NCBI GenBank assembly: GCA_965232465.1
Contig: OZ246977.1
Coordinates: 1,984,001 to 2,048,000 of the forward strand
DNA length: 64,000 nucleotides
Reading direction: 5' to 3'
From: G965232465 sp965232465
GTDB lineage: Bacteria; Pseudomonadota; Alphaproteobacteria; JAQWUY01
The position numbers and the translations under genes were made by a program. Under the pieces are notes generated by a model. The model saw only the letters and a list, made by a program, of their open reading frames with translations. It did not search any database and was not told the origin of the DNA. Below, piece by piece: positions 1 to 10,809 of this stretch. The stretch's first letter is position 1, and each line of letters opens with the position of its first letter.

Positions 1-658
1 CCAACTTTTTGCGTTTGGTTTCGGAATTGGTTTCGTCTAATTCTTTTTTGGTAATACCCAGTTCTTCTTTTAAGTCCATCGACTTTAAAATATCTTCCAA
101 AGCCTCCGCCCCGATTTTTGCGGTAAACGCATCCATACCATATTCTGACTGAGCTTCCAAATATTCTTCTTCATCCATCAAAGTCATCGGCTCCAAGGGG
201 GTCAAGCCAGATTCAAGGACAATATATTTATCAAAATACAATATGGCTTCCAGATCTTTTAAAGGCAGATCGACCAATAAACCAATACGGCTGGGCAAAG
301 ATCTTAAAAACCAAATATGGGCGACGGGTGCCACCAATTCAATATGTCCCATGCGTTCCCGACGGACTTTTGAAAGGATGACTTCCACATGACATTTTTC
401 ACAGATCGTCCCCTTATGCTTCATGCGTTTATATTTACCACACCAGCATTCATAATCTTTGGTTGGACCAAAAATTTTGGAACAGAACAATCCATCCCGT
501 TCGGGCTTAAAAGTACGATAATTAATAGTTTCAGGTTTTTTAATTTCCCCATGCGACCAAGAATAAATTTGTTCTGGTGACGCAATACTAATGCGAATTT
601 TATCAAAACTCTGCGGTCCTTGTGGATGACCAAATATCTTTTCCATAGCATTCATCAT
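1..658 (-). CDS. rpoC: RNA polymerase subunit beta' (N-terminal part)
   Basis: This is the 5' part of the gene for the largest catalytic subunit of RNA polymerase; it runs off the left edge of the window. Translation from the ATG at 658 reads [15 protein letters not shown], followed by the N-terminal zinc-binding cysteines (CWCGKYKR then CEKCHVEV) and the [18 protein letters not shown] stretch typical of beta'. An AGAGGGGA Shine-Dalgarno lies just upstream, and the gap to the rpoB stop is only 16 bp, so rpoB and rpoC are co-transcribed. A second ATG three bases downstream is an equally possible start. Confidence 0.97.
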   Translation of the reverse strand, partial: MMNAMEKIFGHPQGPQSFDKIRISIASPEQIYSWSHGEIKKPETINYRTFKPERDGLFCSKIFGPTKDYECWCGKYKRMKHKGTICEKCHVEVILSKVRRERMGHIELVAPVAHIWFLRSLPSRIGLLVDLPLKDLEAILYFDKYIVLESGLTPLEPMTLMDEEEYLEAQSEYGMDAFTAKIGAEALEDILKSMDLKEELGITKKELDETNSETKRKKL

Positions 659-674
659 ATTAAATCCCCTCTTA

Positions 675-3600
675 TTAACTGCGTTCTCGTTTGATTTCCA
701 GCCCCAATGACTGAATTTCTTTGGTTAATACATTAAACGATTCGGGTACGCCCGTTTCAAAATTATCATCACCCCGTACAATCGAATCGTATACCTTGGC
801 ACGACCGGATACATCGTCCGACTTTACTGTCAACATTTCTTGTAAAGTATATGCGGCACCATATGCTTCCAATGCCCACACTTCCATTTCGCCGAATCTT
901 TGCCCCCCAAATTGGGCTTTACCCCCCAAGGGTTGTTGGGTCACCAAACTGTATGGACCAATGGAACGGGCATGAATTTTATCGTCTACCAAATGGTGTA
1001 ATTTCAACATATACATGTACCCGACGGTCACCATACGATCAAAATATTCCCCGGTACGGCCATCAATCAATCGGGATTGTCCCGTTTCCGATACGCCCGC
1101 CTTCGACAACATATGGTTAATATCTTGTTGGCTGGCACCATCAAATACAGGGGTGGCAAATGGTATACCCTTTTCCACATTTTTGGCAAGGGCAATCACA
1201 TCCGAATCATTCATATCCTCAACTGTCTGGGCAATTTGCTTGTCGTTATACACCTCTTGCAATGTTGCCCGCACAGTTTGCACATCCTTATGTTCCGCAT
1301 ATATTTCCAATGCCTCTGATACTTGTTTGCCCAATCTCGCCGATGCCCAACCCAAATGGGTTTCCAAAATCTGTCCCACATTCATACGGGATGGGACACC
1401 CAATGGATTTAATACAATATCCACGGGGGTACCATCCTCCAAGTATGGCATATCTTGAATCGGGACAATTTTTGATACCACCCCCTTGTTGCCATGACGG
1501 CCCGCCATTTTATCGCCGGATTGCAATTTGCGTTTTTGTGCCACAAAAATTTTCACCATTTTCATAACCCCAGGTAACAATTCGTCCCCTACTTGGGTTT
1601 TTTCCACCTTGTCATCAAAACGGGCTTGAATGCGTTTTATGGAATCGTCGAACTGTTTTGCCAACGCTTCCATATGGTCATTGACTTTGTCATCCTCCAC
1701 AACAATAGACCGCAATTCCCTGATATCCAATCTGTTTACATCGGATGGGACCAGTTTCTTTTTACCAAGTCCCGCTGGTCCGCGTAAACATTTTTGTAAC
1801 GCAACAATATCAATCAAACGATTCCGAAATGAGCGTTCCAAGATTTTAATTTCATCGTTACGATCTTTAATTAAGCGTTTAATTTCTGAATCTTCAATGG
1901 ATTTTGAACGGGAATCTTTTTCCACCCCACGGCGATTAAACACCCGCACTTCGACGACAGTTCCCTCATCCCCGGGGGGAACCCGCAATGAAGTGTCCCG
2001 TACATCGGATGCTTTTTCCCCAAAGATTGCCCGTAACAATTTTTCTTCTGGGGTTATGGGGCTTTCGCCTTTGGGGGTTACCCTCCCCACCAAAATATCA
2101 CCTGCTTTGACCTCCGCCCCAATATATACAATACCAGATTCATCAAGGTTTTTTAGGGCATCTTCACCCACATTGGGAATATCACGGGTGATTTCTTCTG
2201 GTCCCAGTTTGGTATCACGGGCGGCAATTTCAAATTCTTCGATATGTATCGAAGTGTACACATCATCCTGTACAATCCGTTCAGAAATTAAAATAGAGTC
2301 TTCGAAATTATATCCATTCCATGGCATAAACGCCACCAACACATTACGCCCCAATGCCAATTCCCCCTTTTCCATCGATGGTCCATCAGCAATAATTTGC
2401 CCTTTTTCAACCTTTTCATCAACGGATACTAAGGGGCGTTGGTTAATGCACGAATCTTGGTTCGATCGTTGATATTTCAACAAATTGTAAATATCCACAC
2501 CACTTTCTTCTGCGGAAATGGGATCGGTGATTCGCACGACAATGCGCAATCCATCCACTTGTTCCACCACACCCCCATGTTTTGCCACAACGGCCCCCCC
2601 CCCATCGGATGCCACCTTGATCTCCATACCTGTTCCCACCAAGGGGGCGTCTGCTTTTAATAAGGGTACAGCTTGGCGTTGCATGTTTGCCCCCATTAAG
2701 GCACGATTCGCATCATCGTTTTCCAAGAATGGAATTAATGCGGCGGCAATGGATACCACCTGTTTGGGCGATACATCCATAAGCTGAATATTTTCCGCAC
2801 GGGCAAGCACATATTCCCCACCCGCCCGACAAGAAATTAAATCTTCGGTAAACCCACCTTTTTCGTTTAAGGGGGTATTTGCCTGTGCCACGGTATATTT
2901 TTCTTCTTCGATGGCGGTCATATATTGCACTTCGTCTTGCACCACACCATCAACCACCTTGCGGAATGGTGTTTCAATAAATCCATATTTGTTAATCCGT
3001 GCATATGTGGCAAGGGCATTAATTAAGCCAATGTTTGGACCTTCGGGCGTTTCAATGGGACAAATTCGCCCATAATGGGTGGGGTGTATATCCCGCACTT
3101 CAAATCCCGCCCGATCACGGGTTAAGCCCCCGGGTCCCAACGCAGACAAACGGCGCTTGTGGGTTAATTCAGATAAGGGGTTCGTCTGGTCCATAAATTG
3201 GGACAACTGGGATGATCCAAAAAATTCACGAAATACCGCAGACACAGGCTTGGAATTGATAAGGTCGTTCGGCATGGTCGTTTCCTTTTCCGCCGATGCC
3301 ATACGTTCTTTTACCATACGGTCGGTGCGCAACAAACCAATCCGGAATTGATTTTCCAACAATTCCCCCACAGACCGCACACGGCGATTGCCTAAATGGT
3401 CAATATCGTCAACACCCCCATGTCCATCTTTTAGTTGCAACAAAATTTTCACAATTTTTATAATATCGTCCCGTCGCAAAGTACGCATTTCATCGGTTAT
3501 TTCTGTGTTGGAAAATCCAAGACGGGCATTCATTTTCACCCGCCCCACTGCGGATAAATCATACCGTTCCATATCAAAAAACAAACTTTTAAATAAATCA

Positions 3601-4850
3601 TACCCTGTTTCAGGCGTTGCAGGTTCACCGGGGCGCAGGACTTTTTGAATATCCACAAACGCATCCCGATATGAATGACATTTATCCAATGCCAAAGTAT
3701 TACGGAGCCATGGACCTGTATCCTTATCGATTTTCAAAGTAAATATAGACTTTATGCCCTTTTCCATGCAAGTATCCAACAACTCTTGGGAAATTTCTTC
3801 CCCAGATTCGGCTAATACTTCCCGATTTTCGCCATCGACAATCGCCTTACCCAAAAATTTACCCAACATAACATCTTCGGGTAGTAAAACTTCTTTTAAG
3901 CCGTCTTTGACCAATGCTTTAATTTTTCTTGGGGTGACTTTATCCCCCGCTTGTAATACAATTTTTCCTTTGCCATCTTTTAAGGGTTCAGATAAGGTTT
4001 TGCCTTGGTACAAATTACCATTAAAGGCAGTTTTCCAGCCTTTTGCCGTGCGTTTATATTCGGATACATCATAAAAAGTCTGTAAAATATCGTCCTTTGA
4101 CATACCTTGGTAATCGTTAAATTCAACAGTTTTGCCAGCTTCAATTTTTTTGTTTACCGCATCATTGGCAAGCACCATTAACAAGGTGGTAACAGGTAAT
4201 TTACGGCGACGGTCAATACGCACATTCAAAATATCTTTGGCATCAAATTCAAAGTCCAACCAAGACCCACGGTATGGGATAACACGAGCAGAAAACAGGT
4301 ATTTACCCGATGCATGTGTGGTGCCATTATCATGGTCAAAGAATACCCCGGGGGAGCGGTGCATTTGTGAAATCACCACCCGTTCTGTGCCATTTATCAC
4401 AAAAGTACCATTTAATGTCATAAGGGGTACATCCCCCATATACACATCTTGTTCTCTTACCTCACGAATGGTTTTATTGCCACTGTCTTCGTTAATGTCA
4501 TAAAACACCAACCGCATTTTCACCCGCAATGGTGCCGCATATGTCATACCCCGTTGTTGACATTCATCCACATCAAACTTAGGCAATTCAATCACATAAC
4601 TTTCATAAGACAATGCACAGTGCCCTGTGATGCTTACCATGGGGAAAGTTGACCGAAATACAGATTCCAATCCAATGTCCTGACGATCTTTGGAATCTAT
4701 GCCCAATTGCAGGAATATGTCATAAGAATTTTTTTGTACCTCAATCAAGTTAGGCATCGGTACAACTTCTGGTAAACGCCCAAAAGATTTACGGATTTTT
4801 TTATATCCCTTGATATAAGAATTTGTTTTATCGTATGGTGTATGTATCAT
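675..4850 (-). CDS. rpoB: RNA polymerase subunit beta
   Basis: This 1391-residue protein forms the beta half of the RNA polymerase active-site cleft with beta'. The length is normal for a proteobacterial beta subunit. The rifampicin-pocket motif [19 protein letters not shown] followed by [14 protein letters not shown] is present, as are [16 protein letters not shown] and the C-terminal MSRK-type segment ([19 protein letters not shown], then [14 protein letters not shown]). The sequence ends in KRERS. It sits 123 bp downstream of rplL, separated by a stable hairpin, and 16 bp upstream of rpoC. The residues visible in the rifampicin region match the usual sensitive sequence. Confidence 0.99.
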   Translation of the reverse strand: MIHTPYDKTNSYIKGYKKIRKSFGRLPEVVPMPNLIEVQKNSYDIFLQLGIDSKDRQDIGLESVFRSTFPMVSITGHCALSYESYVIELPKFDVDECQQRGMTYAAPLRVKMRLVFYDINEDSGNKTIREVREQDVYMGDVPLMTLNGTFVINGTERVVISQMHRSPGVFFDHDNGTTHASGKYLFSARVIPYRGSWLDFEFDAKDILNVRIDRRRKLPVTTLLMVLANDAVNKKIEAGKTVEFNDYQGMSKDDILQTFYDVSEYKRTAKGWKTAFNGNLYQGKTLSEPLKDGKGKIVLQAGDKVTPRKIKALVKDGLKEVLLPEDVMLGKFLGKAIVDGENREVLAESGEEISQELLDTCMEKGIKSIFTLKIDKDTGPWLRNTLALDKCHSYRDAFVDIQKVLRPGEPATPETGYDLFKSLFFDMERYDLSAVGRVKMNARLGFSNTEITDEMRTLRRDDIIKIVKILLQLKDGHGGVDDIDHLGNRRVRSVGELLENQFRIGLLRTDRMVKERMASAEKETTMPNDLINSKPVSAVFREFFGSSQLSQFMDQTNPLSELTHKRRLSALGPGGLTRDRAGFEVRDIHPTHYGRICPIETPEGPNIGLINALATYARINKYGFIETPFRKVVDGVVQDEVQYMTAIEEEKYTVAQANTPLNEKGGFTEDLISCRAGGEYVLARAENIQLMDVSPKQVVSIAAALIPFLENDDANRALMGANMQRQAVPLLKADAPLVGTGMEIKVASDGGGAVVAKHGGVVEQVDGLRIVVRITDPISAEESGVDIYNLLKYQRSNQDSCINQRPLVSVDEKVEKGQIIADGPSMEKGELALGRNVLVAFMPWNGYNFEDSILISERIVQDDVYTSIHIEEFEIAARDTKLGPEEITRDIPNVGEDALKNLDESGIVYIGAEVKAGDILVGRVTPKGESPITPEEKLLRAIFGEKASDVRDTSLRVPPGDEGTVVEVRVFNRRGVEKDSRSKSIEDSEIKRLIKDRNDEIKILERSFRNRLIDIVALQKCLRGPAGLGKKKLVPSDVNRLDIRELRSIVVEDDKVNDHMEALAKQFDDSIKRIQARFDDKVEKTQVGDELLPGVMKMVKIFVAQKRKLQSGDKMAGRHGNKGVVSKIVPIQDMPYLEDGTPVDIVLNPLGVPSRMNVGQILETHLGWASARLGKQVSEALEIYAEHKDVQTVRATLQEVYNDKQIAQTVEDMNDSDVIALAKNVEKGIPFATPVFDGASQQDINHMLSKAGVSETGQSRLIDGRTGEYFDRMVTVGYMYMLKLHHLVDDKIHARSIGPYSLVTQQPLGGKAQFGGQRFGEMEVWALEAYGAAYTLQEMLTVKSDDVSGRAKVYDSIVRGDDNFETGVPESFNVLTKEIQSLGLEIKRERS

Positions 4851-4920
4851 AATAATGTAACCTTATCCTTGTTGTGACAGATAGTAAGACCTTAAAAAAT
4901 AAATATAAATTCAAAAAGAA

Positions 4921-4955
4921 GTTCGGGGACACACAAATTTTGTGCATCCCCAAAC
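4921..4955 (-). terminator. Attenuator-like hairpin between rplL and rpoB
   Basis: On the minus strand, GTTTGGGGA and a GCACAA arm pair with TTGTGT and TCCCCGAAC, followed by a short T-rich stretch (TTCTTTTT). The position between rplL and rpoB is where enterobacteria carry a partial terminator and RNase III site that lowers rpoBC expression relative to the ribosomal protein genes. The same role is inferred here from position and structure. Confidence 0.6.
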
Positions 4956-4973
4956 CTCATAATACAAACAAAA

Positions 4974-5351
4974 TTACACTAACTCAACAGTCGCCCCAGC
5001 AGCTTCTAGCTTAGTTTTCATGTCTTCGGCTTCAGCCACAGGTACATCTTCTTTTATCGCAGCAGGTGCCCCATCGACGATTGCTTTGGCTTCTTTTAAG
5101 CCCAGACCTGTTGCACTGCGTACTTCTTTAATCACAGCAATTTTGTTGCCACCTATTTCTTTTAACATCACATTGAAGCTGTCTTTTGCAACCGGTGCAT
5201 CACCGCCCGCATCATCCCCCGGTGCCACCGCAACGGCAACAGGTGCAGCCGCAGAAACGCCCCACTTTTCTTCAAGTAACTTAGAAAGCTCAGCCGCCTC
5301 GATTACAGTTAGCTCAGATAATTGTTCAACGATTTTTTCCAAATCAGCCAT
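4974..5351 (-). CDS. rplL: 50S ribosomal protein L7/L12
   Basis: This 125-residue acidic stalk protein recruits translation GTPases to the ribosome. It has the N-terminal dimerisation domain ([20 protein letters not shown]), an Ala/Val/Pro-rich hinge around residues 33-52, and the C-terminal domain with [15 protein letters not shown] and [16 protein letters not shown]. It ends in ATVELV. It lies 71 bp after rplJ in the conserved rplKAJL-rpoBC order, and L10 is its direct binding partner. Confidence 0.99.
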   Translation of the reverse strand: MADLEKIVEQLSELTVIEAAELSKLLEEKWGVSAAAPVAVAVAPGDDAGGDAPVAKDSFNVMLKEIGGNKIAVIKEVRSATGLGLKEAKAIVDGAPAAIKEDVPVAEAEDMKTKLEAAGATVELV

Positions 5352-5422
5352 AGTTTTATACTCCTAAAAATTAAATATCAAAAAATTTTATGCATAATTT
5401 GCAATACCAAGACCGCAAAAAC

Positions 5423-5947
5423 TTATTTCGTAGCATATGCCCCAAACACCCGTGCCAGCTGTGCGGCGGGGGCGTTGGTAACCCCCACCAATTTGCCAGC
5501 AGGTGCCTGTAATACACCAACCAATTTTCCACGCAATTCGTCCAGACTGGGCAATGATGCCAAAGCGTTTACATCTGTATCCGCTAATGGTTTTTTCCCC
5601 ATGTAACCCGCAATAACAGTTAATTTTTCATTTCCCTTGGAAAAATCCACAACTGCTTTTGCCGCCGCAACTGGATCATTTGAATACGCAATCGCAGTGG
5701 TGCCCACAAAGTGTTCAGACAGTCCAGCAAATTTTGTGTCTTGCAACGCAATTTTCATCAGACGGTTTTTCACAACCTTGAAACCAACACCTGCGTGGTA
5801 ACAGTTTTTACGAAGATTAGTAACCTCAGATACAGTCAAACCAGATTGTTTCACAACAACGATGGTTTCAATACCAGAATCCAGAGTATCACGCATTTCT
5901 GCAACCAGTTGTTCCTTTTGTTCACGGTTCACCTGATTAGTCTCCAT
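5423..5947 (-). CDS. rplJ: 50S ribosomal protein L10
   Basis: L10 anchors L7/L12 dimers to the 23S rRNA at the base of the stalk. The chosen start gives METNQVNREQKEQLVAEM, the usual beginning of the family, and a protein of 174 residues; an upstream in-frame ATG would add 13 unrelated residues. The core segments VTNLRKNCYHAGVGFKVVKN and the C-terminal alpha-helical L7/L12-binding tail (LARVFGAYATK) are present. It is preceded by a 264-bp leader in which autoregulation by L10 would be expected. Confidence 0.98.
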   Translation of the reverse strand: METNQVNREQKEQLVAEMRDTLDSGIETIVVVKQSGLTVSEVTNLRKNCYHAGVGFKVVKNRLMKIALQDTKFAGLSEHFVGTTAIAYSNDPVAAAKAVVDFSKGNEKLTVIAGYMGKKPLADTDVNALASLPSLDELRGKLVGVLQAPAGKLVGVTNAPAAQLARVFGAYATK

Positions 5948-6165
5948 TTTTTTGGGGTCATCCCCCGGTTTACAAGAACGATACAAATTTTAAAAATCCA
6001 TACCAGCTATCCTGTCCGGGAACATAAAACATTTTCATATTAAAATTTTATATTCACCTCGTCTCATATGGGTGCTGTTGTATTAAATTCGGTGCAATTT
6101 CTTGCGGTGAATACCCATAATCTTGGACAGGGTGTGCCTTATATATACTGTATACACAAGACACT
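5948..6165 (-). promoter_or_regulatory. Probable L10 leader (autoregulatory mRNA leader of rplJL)
   Basis: The rplA-rplJ gap is 264 bp, much longer than the other gaps in the operon. On the minus strand it contains GAGACGAGGTGAAT (about 6053-6066), which resembles the conserved core bound by L10-L12 in known L10 leader RNAs. The region is not coding in any convincing frame. A covariance-model search for the L10 leader would settle it; a hit across this span would support the call. Confidence 0.5.
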
Positions 6166-6211
6166 TAAAACGGGACAGCGACCAAGTGCACAATGTCCCA
6201 TTTTATTACAA

Positions 6212-6898
6212 TTACCCATCGAGACTTGCCACATCGATAGCAATCCCGGGTCCCATGGTGGAAGATACACTTATCTTTTCGATAAACACCCCCTTGGCAC
6301 CAGAAGGACGATTCGTTTTAATGGCTTTAATAAACGCCATAATATTTTGGTTTAATGCATCCGCACCCATGGACACTTTGCCCACGCCTGCGTGTACGAT
6401 GCCAGATTTTTCCGCACGGAATTGTACTTCACCGCCTTTCGCCGCTTTTACAGCATTTTCCACATCAAGGGTTACCGTGCCCAATTTGGGGTTTGGCATC
6501 AAGCCTTTTGGACCCAAAATTTTACCCAACCGTCCCACAACCGCCATCATATCAGGGGTTGCAATACAACGATCGAAATCCATCATACCGCCTTGGATTT
6601 GTTCCATAAGGTCTTCTGCACCGACAAATTCCGCACCCGCAGATTTGGCAAGTTCCGCCTTTTCGTCACGGGCAAACACCGCCACCCGCAAAGTCTTACC
6701 TGTACCAGCAGGCAAAGACACCGCAGAACGCACCTGTTGATTCGCATGACGGGTATCAATATTTAAATTTACCGCCACATCGACAGTTTCATCAAATTTT
6801 GGCTTGTCCGCAGACAACAAAATATCCACAGCCTCAGGTACAGTATAGTGTTTGGTTTTGTCAAAACTTTCGTTAATTTTGCGTAATCTTTTACCCAT
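6212..6898 (-). CDS. rplA: 50S ribosomal protein L1
   Basis: L1 forms the mobile stalk near the ribosomal E site and binds 23S rRNA. The 228-residue length is normal. Family motifs seen include [32 protein letters not shown], and [21 protein letters not shown], the last being the classic L1 signature. It starts 4 bp after the rplK stop, which implies tight coupling, as in the L11 operon elsewhere. Confidence 0.99.
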   Translation of the reverse strand: MGKRLRKINESFDKTKHYTVPEAVDILLSADKPKFDETVDVAVNLNIDTRHANQQVRSAVSLPAGTGKTLRVAVFARDEKAELAKSAGAEFVGAEDLMEQIQGGMMDFDRCIATPDMMAVVGRLGKILGPKGLMPNPKLGTVTLDVENAVKAAKGGEVQFRAEKSGIVHAGVGKVSMGADALNQNIMAFIKAIKTNRPSGAKGVFIEKISVSSTMGPGIAIDVASLDG

Positions 6899-6902
6899 TT
6901 TA

Positions 6903-7331
6903 TCAGCTCTCCACTTCTAAGCCCATAGAATATGCAGTACCGGCAATAATTTTAATACCTGCTTGTTCATCGTTTGCATTTAAGTCTAGTTTTTTCGTTT
7001 CATAAATTTCACGCAATTGGTCAACTGTTACAACCCCCACTTTATTTTTGTTGGGTTCGCTAGATCCTTTTTTAATATTAGCCGCCTTCTTTAACAAATA
7101 GGATGCAGGGGGGGTCTTTGTAATAAATTCAAATGAACGGTCTTCATAAACGCTGATAACAACAGGCACCGGTGCACCTGTTTCTAATTCTTGGGTTTGG
7201 GCGTTAAACGCCTTACAAAATTCCATAATGTTAACGCCCGCTTGCCCCAATGCCGGACCCACAGGGGGACTGGGGTTTGCTTGCCCTGCGGGGACTTGCA
7301 AACGCACATAAGAACTGATTTTTTTAGCCAT
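6903..7331 (-). CDS. rplK: 50S ribosomal protein L11
   Basis: L11 binds the GTPase-associated region of 23S rRNA. The 142-residue protein has the usual [38 protein letters not shown] start and the C-terminal RNA-binding domain ending in [13 protein letters not shown]. It is the first gene of the rplKAJL-rpoBC unit and is preceded by a good sigma-70-type promoter. Confidence 0.99.
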   Translation of the reverse strand: MAKKISSYVRLQVPAGQANPSPPVGPALGQAGVNIMEFCKAFNAQTQELETGAPVPVVISVYEDRSFEFITKTPPASYLLKKAANIKKGSSEPNKNKVGVVTVDQLREIYETKKLDLNANDEQAGIKIIAGTAYSMGLEVES

Positions 7332-7420
7332 GCTACATTCCTTAAAAAATAATGGTTAATTGCAGGTCGTGGCACAGTCATTAGGCATGTTTAAATGTAC
7401 TTACCACAACAGTATCGCCC

Positions 7421-7449
7421 TGTATATAGGATAATACTTAAAAAGTCAA
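7421..7449 (-). promoter_or_regulatory. Sigma-70-type promoter for rplK operon
   Basis: On the minus strand TTGACT (7444-7449) and TATACA (7421-7426) are separated by exactly 17 bp, 90 bp before the rplK start and just after the nusG stop. This placement separates the secE-nusG unit from rplKAJL-rpoBC. Confidence 0.65.
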
Positions 7450-7477
7450 GTTTTTTTTAAATTTTTTTTAAGAATTA

Positions 7478-8008
7478 TTAAACCCGCTCGACTTGTTCGA
7501 ATTCTAATTCAACTGGGGTATTGCGTTCAAATACTTTTACCGTTACTTTTAGGCGGTTTTTATCGATAATAACTTCTTCCACATTAGCGGTAAAGCCATC
7601 AAACGCCCCATCCGTAATACGGACTTGATCGCCCACTTGGAACGATATGGTCGATCGGGGGGATATGGCACTTTGTTCCAATTGTCGTGCCAATCGTTTA
7701 GCTTCCGCCTCTGGCACAGGGCAGGGGCGATTACCCGCACCAAGAAATCCCGTTACCTTAGGCGTGGAGTTTACCAAATGCCATGTTTCATCCGTTAAAT
7801 CCATGTGTAATAAAATATATCCGGGGAACAGACGGGTATTTTTTTCAATCTTTTTACCATTTTTTACATCAATAACCCTTTCAGTCGGCACAACAATTTC
7901 CACAAATTTATCGGTCAAGCCTTTCATTTCCGCCTGTTCTGAAATTTGTTTTTTTACCTTATCTTCAAATGTAGAATACACATTTAATACATACCAATGG
8001 TTTGCCAT
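7478..8008 (-). CDS. nusG: Transcription termination/antitermination factor NusG
   Basis: NusG binds the RNA polymerase clamp and couples transcription to Rho or to the ribosome. The 176-residue protein shows the NGN domain (HWYVLNVYSTFEDKVKKQI, FPGYILLHMDLTDETWHLV) and a C-terminal KOW domain (FQVGDQVRITDGAFDGFTANVEEV). It lies 28 bp downstream of secE, the usual pairing. Confidence 0.98.
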   Translation of the reverse strand: MANHWYVLNVYSTFEDKVKKQISEQAEMKGLTDKFVEIVVPTERVIDVKNGKKIEKNTRLFPGYILLHMDLTDETWHLVNSTPKVTGFLGAGNRPCPVPEAEAKRLARQLEQSAISPRSTISFQVGDQVRITDGAFDGFTANVEEVIIDKNRLKVTVKVFERNTPVELEFEQVERV

Positions 8009-8036
8009 TATATTATCCCCTATATTGCATATGGTT

Positions 8037-8222
8037 TTATACGATTACTTTTATCAAAGTTGATATAACTTGATCAACCAACAAGAAAAATATCCCCATG
8101 ACAATAACCATAGCGAAAACCATAATTGTACTCATGGTCGTTTCTTTTCTGGTTGACCATGAAATTTTTCTAAATTCATTACGGACTTGACGTACAAATT
8201 GTGCGGGCGTTGTCTTTGCCAT
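8037..8222 (-). CDS. secE: Preprotein translocase subunit SecE
   Basis: SecE stabilises SecY in the inner membrane translocon. Starting at MAKTTPAQFVRQVRNEF gives 61 residues with one C-terminal membrane segment (about residues 32-54) after the conserved amphipathic RNEFRKISWSTRKET segment. This is the short alphaproteobacterial form with a single helix. A GGTGAG ribosome site precedes this ATG; a longer reading frame from 8321 would overlap the tRNA-Trp gene and is rejected. Confidence 0.95.
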   Translation of the reverse strand: MAKTTPAQFVRQVRNEFRKISWSTRKETTMSTIMVFAMVIVMGIFFLLVDQVISTLIKVIV

Positions 8223-8309
8223 TTTTATCTCACCATTCATTTCACTGGAAATTAACAATATACCCATATCTAACAAGTAAACAGGTTTTATACAAGTTAT
8301 TTTTTTGGG

Positions 8310-8385
8310 TGGCAGGGGCACTAGGATTCGAACCCAGGACCTACGGTTTTGGAGACCGTCGCTCTACCAACTGAGCTATACCCCT
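8310..8385 (-). tRNA. tRNA-Trp (CCA anticodon)
   Basis: The minus strand folds into a full cloverleaf: acceptor AGGGGTA pairs with TGCCCCT, the anticodon loop is CTCCAAA in an ACGGT/ACCGT stem, and the T loop is TTCGAAT. The 3' CCA is encoded. It sits between tuf (5 bp away) and secE, so it is processed from the tuf transcript. Confidence 0.97.
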
Positions 8386-8390
8386 GTGTC

Positions 8391-9575
8391 TTACACTTCT
8401 GCGACGACGCCGGCACCGACGGTACGCCCGCCTTCACGGATTGCAAATCGTAAACCTTTGGACATGGCAATCGGTGAAATCAATTCCACATCCATCGTGA
8501 TATTATCCCCCGGCATTACCATTTCCGTACCAGAAGGCAAGGCAATCGAACCCGTTACATCCGTCGTGCGGAAATAAAACTGCGGACGATAGTTGGAGAA
8601 AAATGGCGTATGCCGCCCTCCTTCTTCCTTCGACAGAATATATGCCTCCGCTTTAAACTTCGTATGCGGTAAAATGGAACCGGGCTTGCATAACACCTGA
8701 CCCCGCTCCACACCATTGCGATCCACACCCCGCAACAATACACCCACATTATCACCCGCTTCACCACGATCCAATAATTTACGGAACATTTCAACACCTG
8801 TACAGGTGGTCTTCGAAGTCTCACGGATACCCACAATTTCAACTTCATCCCCCACATTGACAATGCCAGCCTCAATACGACCCGTTACAACTGTACCACG
8901 ACCAGAAATCGTAAACACATCCTCAATCGGCATGACAAAATCTTTGTCTGTATCCCGCTCCGGCGTCTCAATATATGCATCAACCGCCGCCATCAATTCC
9001 AAAATCTTCGCACGACCAATAGCATCATCACGACCTTCGAGTGCCGCCAATGCAGAGCCCGCAATCACGGGAATATCATCCCCCGGAAATTCATACGACG
9101 ACAACAATTCACGAATCTCCATTTCAACCAATTCCAACAATTCTTCATCGTCAACTTGGTCAACTTTGTTTAAAAATACAACTATCTTTGGGACACCCAC
9201 CTGACGAGCAAGCAAAATATGCTCCCGTGTTTGGGGCATCGGACCATCCGCTGCGTTTACAACCAAAATTGCACCATCCATTTGTGCCGCACCTGTAATC
9301 ATGTTCTTTACATAATCCGCATGCCCCGGACAATCCACATGGGCATAATGACGGTGTGTCGTTTCATACTCAATATGGGCGGTGTTAATGGTAATGCCCC
9401 GTTCCCGCTCTTCGGGGGCCTTATCAATGTTGTTAAAATCCGTCGCCTCACCACCACTGGTTTCCGCCAATACCTTCGATATGGCCGCCGTTAATGTGGT
9501 CTTACCATGGTCCACATGCCCTACCGTACCAACATTCACATGTGGCTTCGAACGATCAAATGTTTCTTTACTCAT
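8391..9575 (-). CDS. tuf: Elongation factor Tu
   Basis: EF-Tu delivers aminoacyl-tRNA to the ribosome as a GTPase. The 394-residue sequence has the G1 motif [10 protein letters not shown]3 DCPGH, and NKVD, followed by domains 2 and 3 ([12 protein letters not shown], then [16 protein letters not shown]). It lies between tRNA-Gly and tRNA-Trp in one unit. Only one tuf copy is visible in this window; many proteobacteria have a second near fusA. Confidence 0.99.
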   Translation of the reverse strand: MSKETFDRSKPHVNVGTVGHVDHGKTTLTAAISKVLAETSGGEATDFNNIDKAPEERERGITINTAHIEYETTHRHYAHVDCPGHADYVKNMITGAAQMDGAILVVNAADGPMPQTREHILLARQVGVPKIVVFLNKVDQVDDEELLELVEMEIRELLSSYEFPGDDIPVIAGSALAALEGRDDAIGRAKILELMAAVDAYIETPERDTDKDFVMPIEDVFTISGRGTVVTGRIEAGIVNVGDEVEIVGIRETSKTTCTGVEMFRKLLDRGEAGDNVGVLLRGVDRNGVERGQVLCKPGSILPHTKFKAEAYILSKEEGGRHTPFFSNYRPQFYFRTTDVTGSIALPSGTEMVMPGDNITMDVELISPIAMSKGLRFAIREGGRTVGAGVVAEV

Positions 9576-9658
9576 AACAATACATCCTTTATGAATAGAT
9601 TAAAATATGTTACACAAAAAAGCACGCCCTAAATCATATACATTATACATATATGCCA

Positions 9659-9732
9659 TGGAGCGGGTGATGGGAATCGAACCCACACAACCAGCTTGGA
9701 AGGCTGGGACTCTACCGTTGAGCTACACCCGC
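9659..9732 (-). tRNA. tRNA-Gly (TCC anticodon)
   Basis: The cloverleaf on the minus strand has acceptor GCGGGTG/CACCCGC, an anticodon stem CCAGC/GCTGG with loop CTTCCAA, and an encoded CCA end. It lies 83 bp upstream of tuf and is probably cotranscribed with it. Confidence 0.97.
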
Positions 9733-9783
9733 TTAAACACATATGCACACACAGACACAAGCTAGGCTATGCAGTACATCATG

Positions 9784-9812
9784 CTTATACCCATAAATAA
9801 AGATCGTTGCAA
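9784..9812 (-). promoter_or_regulatory. Sigma-70-type promoter for tRNA-Gly/tuf
   Basis: On the minus strand TTGCAA (9807-9812) and TATAAG (9784-9789) are 17 bp apart and lie about 50 bp before the tRNA-Gly gene. No other good promoter is seen before tuf. Confidence 0.6.
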
Positions 9813-9908
9813 CAAAAAAATGCAGGGAAAGCAAAAAAATTATATAATCAATGGGAATATGACATATCCAAATACAAAAATATGTATGTAATACATTATG
9901 TGCGGGCG

Positions 9909-10367
9909 TTATACATAGGCATCCTTTTTTTCGTATTCTTCTTTGGCAAGTTTATAACATACCAATACCAATATCATGAAAGTACCATGTTCCCAAAGCT
10001 CCGCACGGTCACCAAAAATCACATCAAAGAATGAAAATCCGGTAAAAATGGATGCCCCCCAAAACATACCCCGTTCCAAATGTTTACGATATAACACCCC
10101 ATCTTTGTGAATTCCCCACAATGCCAAAAATAAGGGGATAAACACCAAAAATTCAATAACACCCGTCAGGTATAATAAAGGATGCAACCAAGCATCAGAT
10201 ACGGCGGTTTTTTCAAAATACCCCCCAAACTGGACGCTACGGTCTTTACCATACCAAGTAAAAATACCCAAATCCGTACGATTTAAAAACTTATCCAACG
10301 CATTCATTACCCAATACATTGCCCAATGAAATACAGCTAAGTTGCCAATTGTTAAATATCTACTCAT
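9909..10367 (-). CDS. Small four-helix inner-membrane protein, unknown function
   Basis: The product of 152 residues starts at MSRYLTIGNLAVFHWAMYW, behind a strong AAAGGAGA ribosome site 8 bp upstream; an earlier in-frame ATG lacks one. Hydrophobic segments lie near residues 8-23, 65-90, 103-121 and 128-143, so it should be an integral inner-membrane protein. A conserved-looking acidic motif FGDRAELWEHGTF sits between helices 3 and 4. I do not recognise the family. It stands alone between tRNA-Tyr and tRNA-Gly on the same strand. Confidence 0.8.
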   Translation of the reverse strand: MSRYLTIGNLAVFHWAMYWVMNALDKFLNRTDLGIFTWYGKDRSVQFGGYFEKTAVSDAWLHPLLYLTGVIEFLVFIPLFLALWGIHKDGVLYRKHLERGMFWGASIFTGFSFFDVIFGDRAELWEHGTFMILVLVCYKLAKEEYEKKDAYV

Positions 10368-10564
10368 AAAAAAAATCTCCTTTGTGTTTTTATAATTATA
10401 TGTGATAAAATATCCATATGTCTGATCAAAATACACCCCACACAGATTTTATGCCTAATACACATTCTGTGGATATGTTTATAGCAACAGTATACATATA
10501 ACACATCATTAAATCAATACATATTAGCAAAGTATCGCTTCGCTTAACAAAACAGATTCAAAAA

Positions 10565-10590
10565 AAGCCTTTTGGAAAAGCAAAAGGCTT
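10565..10590 (-). terminator. Rho-independent terminator after tRNA-Tyr
   Basis: On the minus strand AAGCCTTTT and AAAAGGCTT form a perfect 9-bp stem with an 8-base loop, followed by a run of T. It lies 8 bp beyond the CCA end of the tRNA-Tyr gene. Confidence 0.85.
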
Positions 10591-10597
10591 CTTGTAT

Positions 10598-10682
10598 TGG
10601 TGGAGGGAGTTGGATTTGAACCAACGTAGGCTTAGCCAACGGATTTACAGTCCGCCCCTTTTAACCGCTCAGGCATCCCTCC
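10598..10682 (-). tRNA. tRNA-Tyr (GTA anticodon)
   Basis: This is a class II tRNA of 85 nt with acceptor GGAGGGA/TCCCTCC, anticodon loop CTGTAAA in a stem starting GGA, a long variable arm and an encoded CCA. It has its own promoter and terminator. Confidence 0.97.
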
Positions 10683-10709
10683 GCATTGTCGCACATAACG
10701 ACTAGCAAA

Positions 10710-10738
10710 CTTATATTGTGATTTTACCCTTTCGTCAA
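10710..10738 (-). promoter_or_regulatory. Sigma-70-type promoter for tRNA-Tyr
   Basis: On the minus strand TTGACG (10733-10738) and TATAAG (10710-10715) have a 17-bp spacer and end 27 bp before the tRNA-Tyr 5' end, which is typical spacing for a tRNA promoter. Confidence 0.7.
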
Positions 10739-10809
10739 GCATATTTTTTAAAAAACATATTTTTTATTTTTTCCTAGCATAACCGCCCCCAAGAGTATAT
10801 ACATAGTAC

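Noticed and set aside
1630..2472. 280-residue plus-strand frame opposite rpoB
   Set aside because: It is the antisense shadow of a fully conserved rpoB; composition is Ser/Arg-rich and no ribosome site is present.
8223..8321. N-terminal extension of SecE
   Set aside because: It would run into the tRNA-Trp gene; the internal ATG has a proper ribosome site and matches family length.
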